Positions 1-11,496 of a stretch of 64,000 nucleotides of DNA are shown here, piece after piece. The position numbers were made by a program, and so were the translations under genes. Numbering within the stretch: position 1 is the first letter of the stretch; the number at the start of each line of letters is the position of its first letter. The notes under the pieces were generated by a model, which was given only the letters and a program-made list of their open reading frames with translations, had not been told where the DNA came from and ran no database searches. The stretch comes from Hawksworthiomyces lignivorus (lineage: Eukaryota > Ascomycota > Sordariomycetes > Ophiostomatales > Ophiostomataceae), in contig NTMA01000016.1 of NCBI GenBank assembly GCA_002917075.1, positions 186,001 through 250,000 on the forward strand. Reading direction: 5' to 3'.

Positions 1-11
1 CCCTGTCTGTC

Positions 12-2259
12 ATGGCGTCGGAATTGTGCAGCGTCTGCTGGGAAGGTACCTTTGGCTTGGGTCGTTTGCAAATTCGCGAAGCTAAACTACTCGATAGTCG
101 TGCGACGTGCCGCTCATGTGCTATCATCGCCGCAGCCGTGGAGGCATTTAGGCCGTTAAGCTCCTTGCCCAAGGATGTCGTTTGGCTTCTGCACGTTATC
201 TTCGAATATGGGGTTCGCGACAGCTATTGCTTGGAAGTGATGGGCCCTGAATACCAAACAGAATTGATCGAAATTTTCACGACGGGGTATGTCATTTTCT
301 CCTCCTGTTTGCTGCAGAGTAGACAAGTCGAAAGAAATGTGAGAGCCTAGCTGACTGTATAGCTCTGCCGTACCGTGGCCGGCCATGCGGACGCGTCGTC
401 TTATCTCAGAGCAGGCCCTGTCGCAGAGCTGCATTGACCTTGCGCGCGAGTGGGTATCCACTTGTATGTCCTCGCACCCACAGTGCCAGCCCTCGGCGCT
501 GCGCGCATGGTGCCCCACGCGCTTGATCGACATTGGGTCAGGCCCGGAGGAGGATCCCAGGCTCTGCATCGCAGGCGATAAGAGCGATGGCAGCGGTGTC
601 TCCGCGCCTGCTGATAGTGGTCCAGCATACGTAGTTTTGAGCCACTGCTGGGGCATGGTCCGGCCGCTGCGCCTGCTCTCAACCAACTTGGCCGCGTTCC
701 AGCATGCCATTCCCCTCACTGCCCTGCCGCCGACATTCCAGCAGGCTATCGAGGTCGTGCGCCGCCTGGGCTTCCGGTATCTGTGGATCGACTCTCTGTG
801 CATCTTGCAGGATTCGCATGCCGACTGGCGTCGCGAGTCTTTGCTCATGCGTCACATCTACGAGCAGGCCGCCATTGCCCTCTATGCCGACGCCGGCCCA
901 GATTGCACTAGTGGCCTGACTTCGGCGAGTGGTCGCGCCGCCTGGCAGCAGACGCGGCTACTCGTAGACGGTGTAGACGGTACAGATGGCGACGTCTACG
1001 TGCGCCGTGTTTTCGACCTGACACGATTCGCAGGGGGGCCAATCACCCGCGAGGTGGCGCCGCACTGTCCCGGCCGCACCGAAGTCTCGTGGCTCGGCCG
1101 CCGCGGCTGGTGCTACCAGGAGCGCATCATTCCGCGCCGCCGACTGTACTTTGGCACCCACGAGATGGCTTGGGAGTGCCAGGTGCGCGGTGCCTGCGAG
1201 TGCGCGGGTGAGCCCTCCGAGGTGGTAGGCGAACGCTCTGAAGGCCCCGAGGATATCCTCTGCTTCTGGGAGGCCATTTACTATGGCGACAGCCAGGAAG
1301 ATGGCGAAGGCGACGACGTCAAAGGCGGCGACGACGAAGGCGATGACGGAGACCACAGCGACCAAAGCGACCAAGGAAGCCAGGAAAATGAGCGCAGCAT
1401 CATCGAATCCGCCGCAGCTGAGGCGACCTCTGGGCTGTGGTACGAGATCGTTCACGGGTTCACGCGCCGCGCCCTCACGTTCGATTCCGACATCCTGCCA
1501 GCGCTGTCCGGTGTCGCCTCCGTTGCCGCCGCGCGCCTCGGCCTGACGTACCTGGCCGGTCTGTGGCGCGAGTTCCTCGACACGATGCTGCTTTGGCAGG
1601 TGTGGCCCGGCAGCCCCGGCGCGCGCCACCGCGAGTACTATGCACCCTCGTGGACCTGGGCGTCACGCGTGAGCCGAGACCGCGACGGCCGCAAGCGGAG
1701 GCCTGCACAGGTCTACTACTCCATCAAGAACAATTCACGGCCGGCCCCGGGATTTCACATCCGGCACGCGGTGTGCACCTATCCCGAGCAGAACCCGCTT
1801 CTACCACCGTTGGACGGGTTTCTCGACGTGGACGCCTACGTCGTGGAGCTGAATTATTCGGACATAACATTCTGGCCCAGGGCGCCTCACTTAGTAGGCA
1901 ACCATGACTCCATGCATCCAGATATCTACGTGGAAGTAGAAGACAGGGATCCTTTGGCAAGTGAGACGAAGGTAGGCTCGAATGATGGCACGCATGCATT
2001 GAATGAATTGGTACCTCCTTCGGGTGTAGAGCCACCTTGGGCTAGTCTTGGATTTCCCGAGATGCGTCACGGGCGCCAGTACTGGTTTCTGGTCATCAGG
2101 GAGAGACCATCTGATATCGCACTGATACTGTCAGGCATTGTAGTCTGTTCATCGACGCGAGTGCCGGGTGCGTATGAACGCGTGGGCCACTATGACTGTT
2201 TACAGGACCCGTCTACTTGGAAGAAGCACTTTCAAAAGTGGTCGATTCGGATTGTCTAA
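12..2259 (+). CDS. HET-domain (heterokaryon incompatibility) protein, two exons
   Basis: HET proteins act in fungal nonself recognition and can trigger cell death when activated. I see two exons, 12-286 and 363-2259, joined by a GTATGT...TATAG intron; the alternative acceptors lead at once to stops, and the chosen one keeps the frame, giving about 723 residues. The N-terminal exon has paired cysteines (CSVCWEG, then CRSC), as often seen ahead of HET domains. The second exon carries the core HET motifs YVVLSHCWG and LGFRYLWIDSLCILQD, followed by a GRRGWCYQERI block. A run rich in Asp, Glu, Gly and Ser near the middle is low-complexity. No effector domain is recognisable C-terminal to HET. It lies next to the ankyrin gene at 2.7-6.7 kb, transcribed toward it. 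Family assignment is firm; partner and trigger are unknown. Confidence 0.93.
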
Positions 2260-2738
2260 AAAACAAGGTATATATTATATCATGGGTTTTGCCGTTAGCG
2301 ATAACCACTATTCTGATATTAGCCTTCTCCGCCCCCTTTTGATCTTCACGCTTGGGCTTCCGTTTTCCTCCCTGTTATTCCTGTATTCCGTATCTTAAGT
2401 CAGATGAATTAAGCTGGTAGCTTTTTAGAGAAACCCTTATTCTAAGACAGACCATAATATATCATACGATAATTAATATTCGAGAGACCTTATCATAATT
2501 TCATAAGAGCTCCCTTAAGAAAAACAATCTAAAAGTCGAGTTAATAAAAGAGTACGAAGTAGGACGTAGATGTACTACTAGATTACAGTTCAATATGATA
2601 TACATATAAAGTATAACAAGGTGTAGATTTATTTAGTGAATACTGAACAAAAATAGGCGGTAACACCAACAGTAATATAAAAACAAATTTCTTGTAAATG
2701 CAGACGCACTCATCCTACCTAGTTTCTTAAAATTTTCT
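2260..2738. other. AT-rich spacer between convergent genes
   Basis: Strongly AT-rich sequence between the 3' ends of the HET and ankyrin genes. I see no convincing coding exon, RNA gene or repeat. Confidence 0.6.
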
Positions 2739-5700
2739 CTAAACAGGTGTGTCTTCAGTTCTATCTCGGCGTTTTGGTTTAGTGCTTCGTGAGAGTGGTG
2801 GTGTGACTGAGCGTCGGAGTGTTTTGAAAGGACGAATATGGTGACCTTGGAAGAACAAAATGACAAAGAACAACACCACAATCACCGCCAAACTCACAAA
2901 CTCTCCGATCACTGTGAAAACCGTCGTCAGTAAATGTGATTTAAAAACAGCAGAGCTTTACACGGCTTACACATTTTGTGCTCCACCCATTGCCAGGTGA
3001 AAAAAAGATTGCCCTGCTCATTATACGTGAAGCTGTCGATTGGGATCGCAAATAAACTTGTCATGAATGATAGAGGCGTCTATCATGAAGAGAAATAACA
3101 AAATTCAGTAAATTGCAACTTTACGCAGATTCGCAGCTATAGAACTTACAAAAAAAACCGTGACTACAGTGAATAACATGATCAAATTGTTCAGGTCTCT
3201 TGCATCTTGTGCCTCGCTGAGAGATCCTTGAGATTCTTTGACATCTATGAGATATTGAAGCTAAATATAAATAAATTAGTACCTTGAATCTCAACTTGAG
3301 TTCTTCTGAGTTGTACATAAACTTACTCCATTCTGCATTCTGTCTGCACCCTCGTCCATCTTCTTGGTCCGCTCGATGAGACCCTGGAGTCCACAATCCT
3401 TCTTGAACTCGTCTCTGAAAAGTTTCAATTCTTCAGCTTCCTTTGTTTTGCACTCGTCATCTCTGCATGGCCAAAATATCTGGCAAAAGTCATCCACTAC
3501 ATCAGCTTGAGCTTCAAAGACGAGCCGAAGTAAGCGCAGCTCGTCTCTAATGTCCTTTGTCTCGTAAAGAGCGGAAATTTCCTCATCGATTGAGCCATGG
3601 TTGACCTTTTGATGTTCTGATGCATCCTTTGGTGTTGATTTTGATCGGCTCATCCAATCCGTCAAGTCATTTATACTTTTATTGGAATGTTTCTCTCTGA
3701 CAGAGTCAACGAATCGTTTCAGGCATATAGCCTCATGGTTTTCCTGCCAGCAAATAAATTAATCACCATACCCCGGGCTTGTTGGCTAGATAAGGCTTAC
3801 TAGTTCGGCAATACGGCAGTTGAATATGTCTAGAATATGTTTACCAAGCCCTGCATATTTGTACTCATCGAGGAATGTGACACACTCATATAGGATATGC
3901 ACCACAAGATCTTCGGGTCGCCTGAAAGAGGAAATGTCGCTTTGTCGTATTGTTTGCAAGAGTGAGTCTTCCAAACCTGAGTGCCATCTCTCAGGAAGGG
4001 CAGTAATGATTGTTCCTACTGCCAAGTCAGCATGAAATGGACCATGGGATTACGAGAGCGTGAAAGTATACCGTCGTTAATTTTCCATAACCAGAGCTGT
4101 TGAACTACGAGAAATCTCATGCTTTCGTCCGGGCTCTGCTCGTCTCTGCTTTGTTCTGTCTCTCTGATATTAGCTGTTCCCCCGCTAGCACCTTTTTTGG
4201 CATTACTTCCCCTCAGCTTGGACTTGACGTCGAATTGTAGCGGTGCGCATGCCGTCTGGTTGATTTCAGAGCCCAGTTTTTCGTGGTGCAAGTTTTCTTG
4301 TGCCAGCTTGCCTGAGATCGCTCGAATAAAATTCTGCGACAGTTCTGGTAGTGTGAGCATAAATGATTTTGTTTCCGATTCTTGTGATGCGTATTTTCGC
4401 ATTTCCAGCTCTCTCTGGAACCAACGCAGGGTTACTTGTTCCTCTACTCTCCGTTTCCAGTCGATGGATCCTTGGTCAATTTCATAGTAAGACTCGTCCA
4501 AGGTCAGCGATTGTTGAAGGCCAGCGAACCCGGTGTACGGCGAGTATATGTGTTCGAGCTGGCGCATCCGATCATGCTCTTTGCAATTTCTGTGTGGCTC
4601 TCTTGTTTTAAAATATGTGTCGCTTTCGAAGTCGATATATGGGATCTATAACGTCAGATACTGCGTATGATTAGGAACAAAGTAATAAAATAAAGCACAA
4701 GAACGAACCACAACAGATAACATTTGGTTACGGATAGACTTTGCTGTATTTCTCCATTCTTTGCGCTTTTGGTTCTTTGGACTCCCGCGCAAGCTCGGGT
4801 CAGTATCTAGGCCAAAATATTTAGGCTTTGTGAACCAGTAATCGTATGCGTTGCCATCACCGTTTACCGATTCGCAGCTAGAGGAAGATTTGTCGCTGCT
4901 AAAGACAGAATTGCTATCTGACGAATTTTGATATTTTTCACGACTTGGGTCAGAGGGAGGCCATACCTCAGCCTGGATTCTGTAAGACAGTGCTATTGAT
5001 ATAGGGCAGAATATGGGTACGTAGCCTCACATGTGGTGATCTGATTTGCTCGAAACGTCGAACACGCTGACAGTTTTTAATATTTCTCGTAAAAAATTGC
5101 CAGAGGCCTGTTTTTTCGGTTACGTCTCTAGATATGCTCTCAACTTCAGATTTAGAAGAGAGACCATTTTCGTCTTTAGAAGAATTTTCATTATTAGGCG
5201 CCTCCTGGATAGCAAAATGTAGGAACAGATCCTAGTCAAATGGTTAGTCTTTGGAGTTTATATTGACCTGTTGCTTTAGTCTTCTAACCTTGACCCATGT
5301 CATCTATTAATTCATAATTAGCCGACTGCAGTTGTGATCCAATGGCATTAGAGTCATCTCAATGAAAATTGGCTTACATTATTCGCTGGGAAGTGAATCC
5401 ATTTAAAAACTTCAATGTGGTCTGCAAGTACTGGGTCGCTGCAATTGCTCTCTTTCAATTCCTCGATAGCTTTTAATTTGAACTCGTCTTCCAGATCCTC
5501 CAATTTGTGCTGAGATTCTGAATAAACCAGATCATATACAGTTACTTTTCGTACCCACAGAACTGGCGCTTTTTCATTGATGGTCTTTGATTTGGTCTCG
5601 ATAGTGTCCGATTTAGAATCGTCAGGATTTGATTTAGAATCGTCAGGATTCGATTTTGAATCGTCAGGATTCGATTTTGAATCATCAGGATTTGATTTAG

Positions 5701-6693
5701 AATCGTCAAGGTTCGATTTTGAATCGTCAGGGTTCGATTTGGTTTTCAAGTAAGCGTAGAAGAATACGTTTACATAAAAATCCTCACAGGTCTTCTTGGA
5801 CTCAAGAGAACAGTCCAAGTTTTGCGGTAGCATCGGCTTCGGCGACGAGATCTTGATCAACTTGTCGAATTTCTTTTTCTGTTCTTCGCCAACAAGATCT
5901 GAGGGCGTGTGCATATCTTTGTTAAAGCTCAGTGGGTCTGCCCCCCTTTCGAGGAGAAGGTCGATCATTCTTTCATCCCCCGACCGGGCCGCGTCATGGA
6001 GTGGTGAATCTCCTTGACAATAACTCTGATTAGTCTTGATTTTTAAAAAAAAAATAGGACTTGCATACCATATTTATCTGTAGTGTTGACTTCTGCGCCA
6101 ACCTGAATGAGATATTTCGCAAGGTGGTATGCATCGACATCATGACCCAAGTATGTATACTTGGGAAAAGGATGTAGGATTAGTAGATGCAGCGGCGACA
6201 ATCTTTCATTATCGAGCTCATCTATATTTGCATTGTAGTTGATCAAATGTGCTAAAATGCTGAAACTTCCGTGGCATACAGTCTCATGCAGAGCCGTTCT
6301 TCCGTATGCATCTTTGGCGTCGATGTAATGGACAGTCTCACACGCCTGAAGCAACTTCAGGACCAGGCTGGCGTCTCCTAACGCCACTATTTCATGCAAC
6401 GGCGTGCGCCTAGAAAGCGAGGTTTGCTTACAGAGTATGATGCCGGAGGTCTCTAGAAGGAGTCTCACGATTTTTTTGTACTCCTCTATCTTGTTTCTAT
6501 CAGCTTCCAGCTGAGCTGCGTGAAGCGCCGCGAAGAGTGCTGTGGCATTTCCGTGTCCTTCTATGTGATATTCAGCATTTGCGTTGTCTGGATTCAAAAT
6601 TTTGTAAACAGTTGTGTAATCGCCATGTTGAGCAGCCATCCAGAGCTTCCAAGCATCTGGAGACTGCTTCTTCGGAGGTTCGCGCGATCGCAT
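2739..6693 (-). CDS. Ankyrin-repeat protein with CorA-like membrane C-terminus, ten exons
   Basis: Manual splicing gives exons 6693-6069, 6012-5378, 5231-5031, 4972-4709, 4645-4072, 4018-3801, 3743-3327, 3260-3150, 3079-2971 and 2911-2739, in phase throughout, about 1108 residues. Ankyrin repeats fill roughly residues 15-260 (RTPLHEIVALGD, GRTALHETVCHGS, DSPLHDAARSGD). A short Asp/Ser/Lys repeat follows. The later exons match the fungal ankyrin/CorA-like family: IPYIDFESD, QQLWLWKIND, TIITALPERW, a helical stretch ending in SEAQDARDLNNLIM, then two membrane segments (FTVVTVFFTPLSFMTSLFAI and GEFVSLAVIVVLFFVILFF) and a basic tail. The GMN loop of true CorA magnesium channels is not seen, so transport is doubtful. 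A repeat sensor joined to a two-span membrane module next to a HET gene suggests recognition or signalling; that is inference. Confidence 0.88.
5612..5737 (-). repeat. In-frame 21-bp minisatellite (six copies) in the ankyrin gene
   Basis: Six consecutive 21-bp units encode the heptad SNPDDSK, one unit reading SNLDDSK, followed by a decayed unit (SDTIETK). The units differ at a few third positions. The array lies between the ankyrin block and the CorA-like half and probably forms a flexible acidic linker whose copy number can change without shifting the frame. Confidence 0.9.
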
Positions 6694-8208
6694 GTTAGAC
6701 CCTTGCGATTCTCTCCGAGTTTAACGAAGACTATGTGTATTTTAATCGAGTAATTTCAGGCGCCAAAAAAAAAAGCCTCGGAAACTATGGAGAATGCTGC
6801 TTATTTGATACCGAGTCGAAAAGACTTCGTGGAAATAGGAGTTGCAATCTGGAAAGATCGAAAATTGGGCGGGAGGGGGGTTGAAAAAATAGCAGAGAAA
6901 TCATTTGGCAAGGCTGAGACTCTTAAGTTATCATTTGTGACTAGATAGTATTGGTAACAACATGATTCTATAACGGATTGGACGCACTGACTTTAGCGAC
7001 ATGCACATTGGTGGTATATGTGACAGGTAAATATTTGATTCCATATTATTCTTGATTTCCCAGCGAGCTAGTTCATATATCCCTGGAACGGGACCAGGCT
7101 ACCTTGATTTCTTATTGGCCTATGTCGTGAGAAGGGTGAGACGGTGGCTTGCTGCAAATGCAAGCTCATTCAGCTGCGAATGCGAAGCAACCAGGTCAGA
7201 AATTCTAATAATTGCTTAAACTATTGAGTGTCGGGATCATCATTTCTGAATATCGCCAGCATCCGCATTAAAGGATTTTCATTTCCGTCTTAGTTCCAAA
7301 TGTGCACTTTTTCTACTCACCGAAAGAGTCCGTGAGAATTACAACCTTCATTCATTTTTCCGCCTCAACACAGGGTTTTAATTGGCTTTTGGTCCACAAC
7401 TTGAGGATATCAGAAACTCCTTCCAACTAAGTTGGACATCTGACGTCCATAACATTCTATGGTGTTATTAGGTCGTGGAGTAGTACGAGTACTCGCTCTG
7501 AAAACTGCTCCGCTGTTCTGTAGGCGCACATAAGGAGAGTCAGGTTGTGGTGGTATCAACGAACCTACCGCTTCGTTTGCGTGTATTACGTATCCTATAG
7601 GAGTCACGTATTGTGCAGGGTTCTGCTGTTGCATTGTGGCCTATTATTGTGGTTATATTGCGATATTTAGCTCGACAAACTAGACCTGGTCGTCCACTTG
7701 GGTTAAGAGGACAGCCTGCTTTTTGCTAAGATACAGACCTAATTGGACTGGGTCTGCCTTTAAATTATAAGAAAGACTGCGTGGCAGATTTGTGTGCGCT
7801 GATAACGGCACAATGTGAATGTGGCAACGTATGGTCAATTAACTGCCAAGCATCTTGTCACCCCGACCTCCGGATTGGAGACATGGCACATGGGAACACT
7901 CTGTGATATACGGCTTCGTATTACAACTTTGAAAATCGCATCTCGTACGTGTCTAATTGAGTGTGAAACTCATCTTTGCCTGCCAGCCTTGTGATAGCTA
8001 GGCGTTGTGTCGTACGCTTTTTTGGTGATTCGAGCAAAACGTGCGGCAAAGCTGAGTTTCTTGTCTAGCCATATACTACATGTAAGCTATGAATCGCATC
8101 TTTTCTAGCGGCTCTAAGGTGGCGCCGGTGTCGTGCCGGAGAGCCTTGGCAAGGGTTATTTATGCGTAGTTGAAGCATAAAAAAGATTAGAATTAAGACC
8201 AAAAAAAT
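6694..8208. other. Non-coding stretch
   Basis: About 1.5 kb with only short open frames, such as one of 74 codons on the minus strand at 7410-7634 that has no recognisable motif. It contains the promoter of the ankyrin gene at its left end. No RNA gene, repeat array or transposon protein was recognised. Confidence 0.5.
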
Positions 8209-8280
8209 CTCTCCCGCCGGGAATTGAACCCGGGTCTACAGCGTGACAAGCTGTCATACTGACCACTATACTACGGAAGA
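8209..8280 (-). tRNA. tRNA-Asp(GTC)
   Basis: Reading the minus strand, a 7-bp acceptor stem (TCTTCCG with CGGGAGA, one G-T pair) encloses a D-arm, an anticodon stem ACAGC/GCTGT with loop TTGTCAC, and a T-arm with GGTTCAATTCC. The anticodon is GTC (Asp). The encoded discriminator base is G, as is normal for eukaryotic tRNA-Asp. No intron is present. Confidence 0.95.
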
Positions 8281-9254
8281 TGTCTGGTGGTGGGCCACCA
8301 TTGTAGTCTGTGATTGTTGGGTTCGGGCGGGCTTAGAAGCAATTAAATAGTTAGGATAAATGAATAAATATAAATTGCCAAGGCAGCCAGGGCGCGGGAA
8401 GCTGTGGTGATTGGATCACAGAATGGCCAGTCCACTGAGCCAAATTGCGATTTGTCGGTTGACTTGGCGCTATTATCGGTGGAATTGAGAAGAAAAGCCT
8501 CAGCCAAGCAATAATACGACGGAGTCATAATGCAATGCTACGTGGGAGAGGCTCAAAATTTAGAATGCCAAGCGAAAGCTCCCTGCTGATTATTAAATTG
8601 GCAGTCGTCTAAACACCACTCCACGGACTTTAGTAATTCTCAGGGACTGTGGGCAACTTTTTGCGCTCTCTGAGTCGGAGCTCGTAAGGCCACCAAAGCT
8701 GTTAAACGCGATGACCGAAAAATCGGTTTCATCGAAAGTTCCATGGGAGAGATGCGCAGAAACCATCGCAGAAAAGCTGTCAGCGCCAAGAGCTTCAAGC
8801 CAGGCTGCGGAGTGATTCATTCATTCATTCCTTCTTCTACAACACAATTTGTCAGAATGCAATTTGTCAGGAACAATTTTCTGGCTGGCTTGGCTTCCTT
8901 TCCAGTCCATAGAACGACAATGAAATGGCAAAGGGAGGTCAGAAACTGCGATAGACTGTGAAAATTTCAAACGATGTATGTCAAGTCTCAGATGCGGTCT
9001 TCATGGATTATTATTATTTAAGAAAAAGATCATGGCTGCTTTTCGAAACTTGCTTCTTAACAGGCCTGCTCTGCATCAAGGCATTAAGCAAAACAATCGA
9101 TATTTGTCTTCCGGTTTGAGTCTTCCAAGCAAGCAGCCACCTGGGTTAACAAAAGAAACTTCAACGTATCTTCTAGCTCTTGCTTCCAACCAACAACAAA
9201 AGACCTTGATATCTCTCGATTCAACCCACACTCGCGCCTTCAAATCCACCTCCA
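8281..9254. other. Spacer and 5' region of the DHA2 transporter
   Basis: Contains several short frames, including one at 8978-9307 that runs into the start of the transporter in another frame and looks like leader sequence, with CA- and CT-rich tracts before the ATG at 9255. No independent gene is supported. Confidence 0.5.
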
Positions 9255-11075
9255 ATGGAGACCCCTATATCTTTCTCGTCCATTTCGGACGTCGAAAAGC
9301 ATACTGAACCTACCCAGGGTACTGGGACCAGGCCGGAGCAAAGCAACGCCTTTGAGAGCAGCCTTTTCCGTCAGCTAAGCCAAGTGCAGGTCCAGCGTAG
9401 CCTGCGCCGACCCTCGCGCGTAGATGGCACGCCAGCTGACATCGATGCCGTAGCTGCTAAGAATCCGGATCATAGCTCGAAAAATATCACGGGGTTCCGC
9501 TGGGTCCTCGTCTGCCTTGCCCTCTACCTCTCCGTCTTCATGTACGGTCTGGACACCACCATCGCCGCCGACGTCCAGGGCGCCGTCGTTGAGACGTTTG
9601 GCGCAGTAGGCCAGCTCGCCTGGCTAGGCTCAGGCTTCCCTCTGGGCTCTGTCGCAGTCATCCTACCCTACGGCTCGCTGTTTACGCACTTTGACCTGAA
9701 GTGGTCGTACATTGGTGGTATCGTGCTATTCGAGGTCGGTTCTGCGCTCTGCGGTGCCGCTCCCAACATGGGTGCGCTGATTGTCGGCCGTGTCATCGCC
9801 GGTGCCGGTGGTACCGGTATGTACCTTGGCGGGCTCAACCACTTTGCGGCCCTGACCGCCCCGCGGCAGCGAGGCACTTACATCACGGGTATCGCCTTTG
9901 TGTGGGGTATCGGCAGCGTGCTGGGTCCAGTTGTCGGCGGTGCCTTTAGCGATAGCGCGGCTACCTGGCGCTGGGCGTTTTATCTGAATCTAGTCATCGG
10001 CGCCGTTACCGCGCCCATCTACCTCATCTACTTGCCGGCTGTCCGCCCTCCAGCCGTCGCTGCGGCTGAGGCTGCCGGCAGTCTGCTGTCCGTGCGCGCG
10101 CGTCTTGCCCGCCTCGACTACGTCGGCTTCATCCTGAGCGCCGCCGCCTGGGTGGCCCTCGCGCTAGCGCTCGTCGCCGCCGGTACGCAGTGGGCCTGGT
10201 CCGATGGCCGCACCATCGCCACGCTCGCCGTGTTCGGCGCCCTGTTCGTGGGCTACGTTCTTCAGCAGTACTTCTGCTGGGGCACGACGCCCGCAACCCG
10301 CTCGTTCCCGGGTCATCTGATCGCGTCCGGACACAAGAACGCGCGCACGCACGTCCTGCTGTACATGGCGACCTCGGCCGCCATCACCACGCTCTTCGTG
10401 CCCACGTACTACATCCCCGTCTACTTCCAGTTCGTGCAGGGCGACTCTGCTCTCATGGCCGCCGTGCGCCTGCTACCGTTCATCCTAGTCACGGTCACCG
10501 CTAGCCTCGCCAGCAGCTTCCTGCTCCGCCTAGTTAAGTACTACATGCCCGTCTACCTGGCCGCCGGCGTCTTCGTCACCCTGGCGGCCGCCCTGCTCTA
10601 TGTCTACCTGGACCCGGCCACCCCTGTGGCTACCATCTACGGCCTGAGCGTGCTCGGCGCTGTCGGCACGGGACTCACCCTGCAGACCGGCTACCAGGTC
10701 GGCACCCTCGTCTTGGACGACCCAGCCGACATGGGACACGTCATCAGCATGCAGAACGTCAGCCAGATCGGCAGCACCGTCATCGCCCTCGTCGTCGCCG
10801 GCCAGGTCTTCCAGAGCGTCGCCGTCAGCAAGCTCTCGGCTGTCTTGGCCGGCCTGGGCTACTCCAGCGCTGACATCCAGAGCGCCGTCGCCGGCACCCA
10901 GAGCGCGCTCTTTCAGAGCCTCGCCGGTGACTTGCGAGCACAGGCTGTCCGCGCCGTCACCGAAGCCATACAGGCCGCCTTCGTGCCTATGCTCGCTGCC
11001 GGCGCCCTGTTGGTCGTTGTCGGCGCCTTGATGCACCGAGAGAAGCTGGCGTTTGATGTGGTCGTCGCAGCCTAG
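9255..11075 (+). CDS. MFS multidrug-type transporter, DHA2 family (14 TM), intronless
   Basis: The 606-residue protein has a soluble N-terminus of about 75 residues and then 14 predicted hydrophobic segments, the size and layout of fungal drug:H+ antiporters of the DHA2 group. Visible signatures are LDTTIA at the start of TM1, the loop motif around GRVIAGAGGTGMYLGG, and the antiporter motif GPVVGGAF with the following WRWAFYLNL. It probably works at the plasma membrane, exporting toxic or self-made small molecules. The ATG at 9255 gives a normal N-terminus. Coding sequence is GC-rich compared with its AT-rich flanks. It is convergent with the GH31 gene and forms the left edge of the glycoside module, but no shared promoter motif was found for it, so membership is uncertain. 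Substrate unknown. Confidence 0.93.
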   Translation: METPISFSSISDVEKHTEPTQGTGTRPEQSNAFESSLFRQLSQVQVQRSLRRPSRVDGTPADIDAVAAKNPDHSSKNITGFRWVLVCLALYLSVFMYGLDTTIAADVQGAVVETFGAVGQLAWLGSGFPLGSVAVILPYGSLFTHFDLKWSYIGGIVLFEVGSALCGAAPNMGALIVGRVIAGAGGTGMYLGGLNHFAALTAPRQRGTYITGIAFVWGIGSVLGPVVGGAFSDSAATWRWAFYLNLVIGAVTAPIYLIYLPAVRPPAVAAAEAAGSLLSVRARLARLDYVGFILSAAAWVALALALVAAGTQWAWSDGRTIATLAVFGALFVGYVLQQYFCWGTTPATRSFPGHLIASGHKNARTHVLLYMATSAAITTLFVPTYYIPVYFQFVQGDSALMAAVRLLPFILVTVTASLASSFLLRLVKYYMPVYLAAGVFVTLAAALLYVYLDPATPVATIYGLSVLGAVGTGLTLQTGYQVGTLVLDDPADMGHVISMQNVSQIGSTVIALVVAGQVFQSVAVSKLSAVLAGLGYSSADIQSAVAGTQSALFQSLAGDLRAQAVRAVTEAIQAAFVPMLAAGALLVVVGALMHREKLAFDVVVAA

Positions 11076-11496
11076 GCGTCTTTCATGTATTAGCTTTTCT
11101 TTCCTTCTTCGTGTTTCTACCTTCCTGGGCTCTAGATTTTTTTCTGTGGTGGCTCATCTTTGATATTCAATAACCTGAAGTTAGTTTTTAGAAGCATCTG
11201 GAATGTGTTTGTTTTTCTGTATTCTTGGGGTTTTGTACTTAACACTGGTCTGGCGCTCTAATGCTTCACATAGATACAAATAGATATAGATGCAAACCGT
11301 CGCGTTGAATTCCGTGTCTTTTGAAATTTGAACATGTATACTAAAGAGCAAGATAGAATACCACAATTTATAAATGCCAGTTACATTTTCATATCAAGTT
11401 CCTCAATGGGAAATTGCACACTCGTGTGATGTATAAATAAAATCTTAATAAAATTGGAAATAATAAGGATTAACTAATAAATGCGATTAATCTCTA
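11076..11496. other. AT-rich spacer between convergent genes
   Basis: A 3'-to-3' gap between the transporter and the GH31 gene, AT-rich with AATAAA-like elements on both strands, as expected for two polyadenylation regions. No gene seen. Confidence 0.6.

Noticed and set aside
958..1629. Long open frame antisense to the HET gene
   Set aside because: Mirror of GC-rich sense codons; no motif, no introns or start context, and the sense strand is clearly coding.
8978..9307. Possible small gene ahead of the DHA2 transporter
   Set aside because: Overlaps the transporter start in another frame and reads like translated leader sequence.
10530..11036. 168-codon antisense frame in the DHA2 transporter
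   Set aside because: Low-complexity Asp/Gly/Ala composition typical of the reverse of Val/Ala-rich membrane coding sequence.
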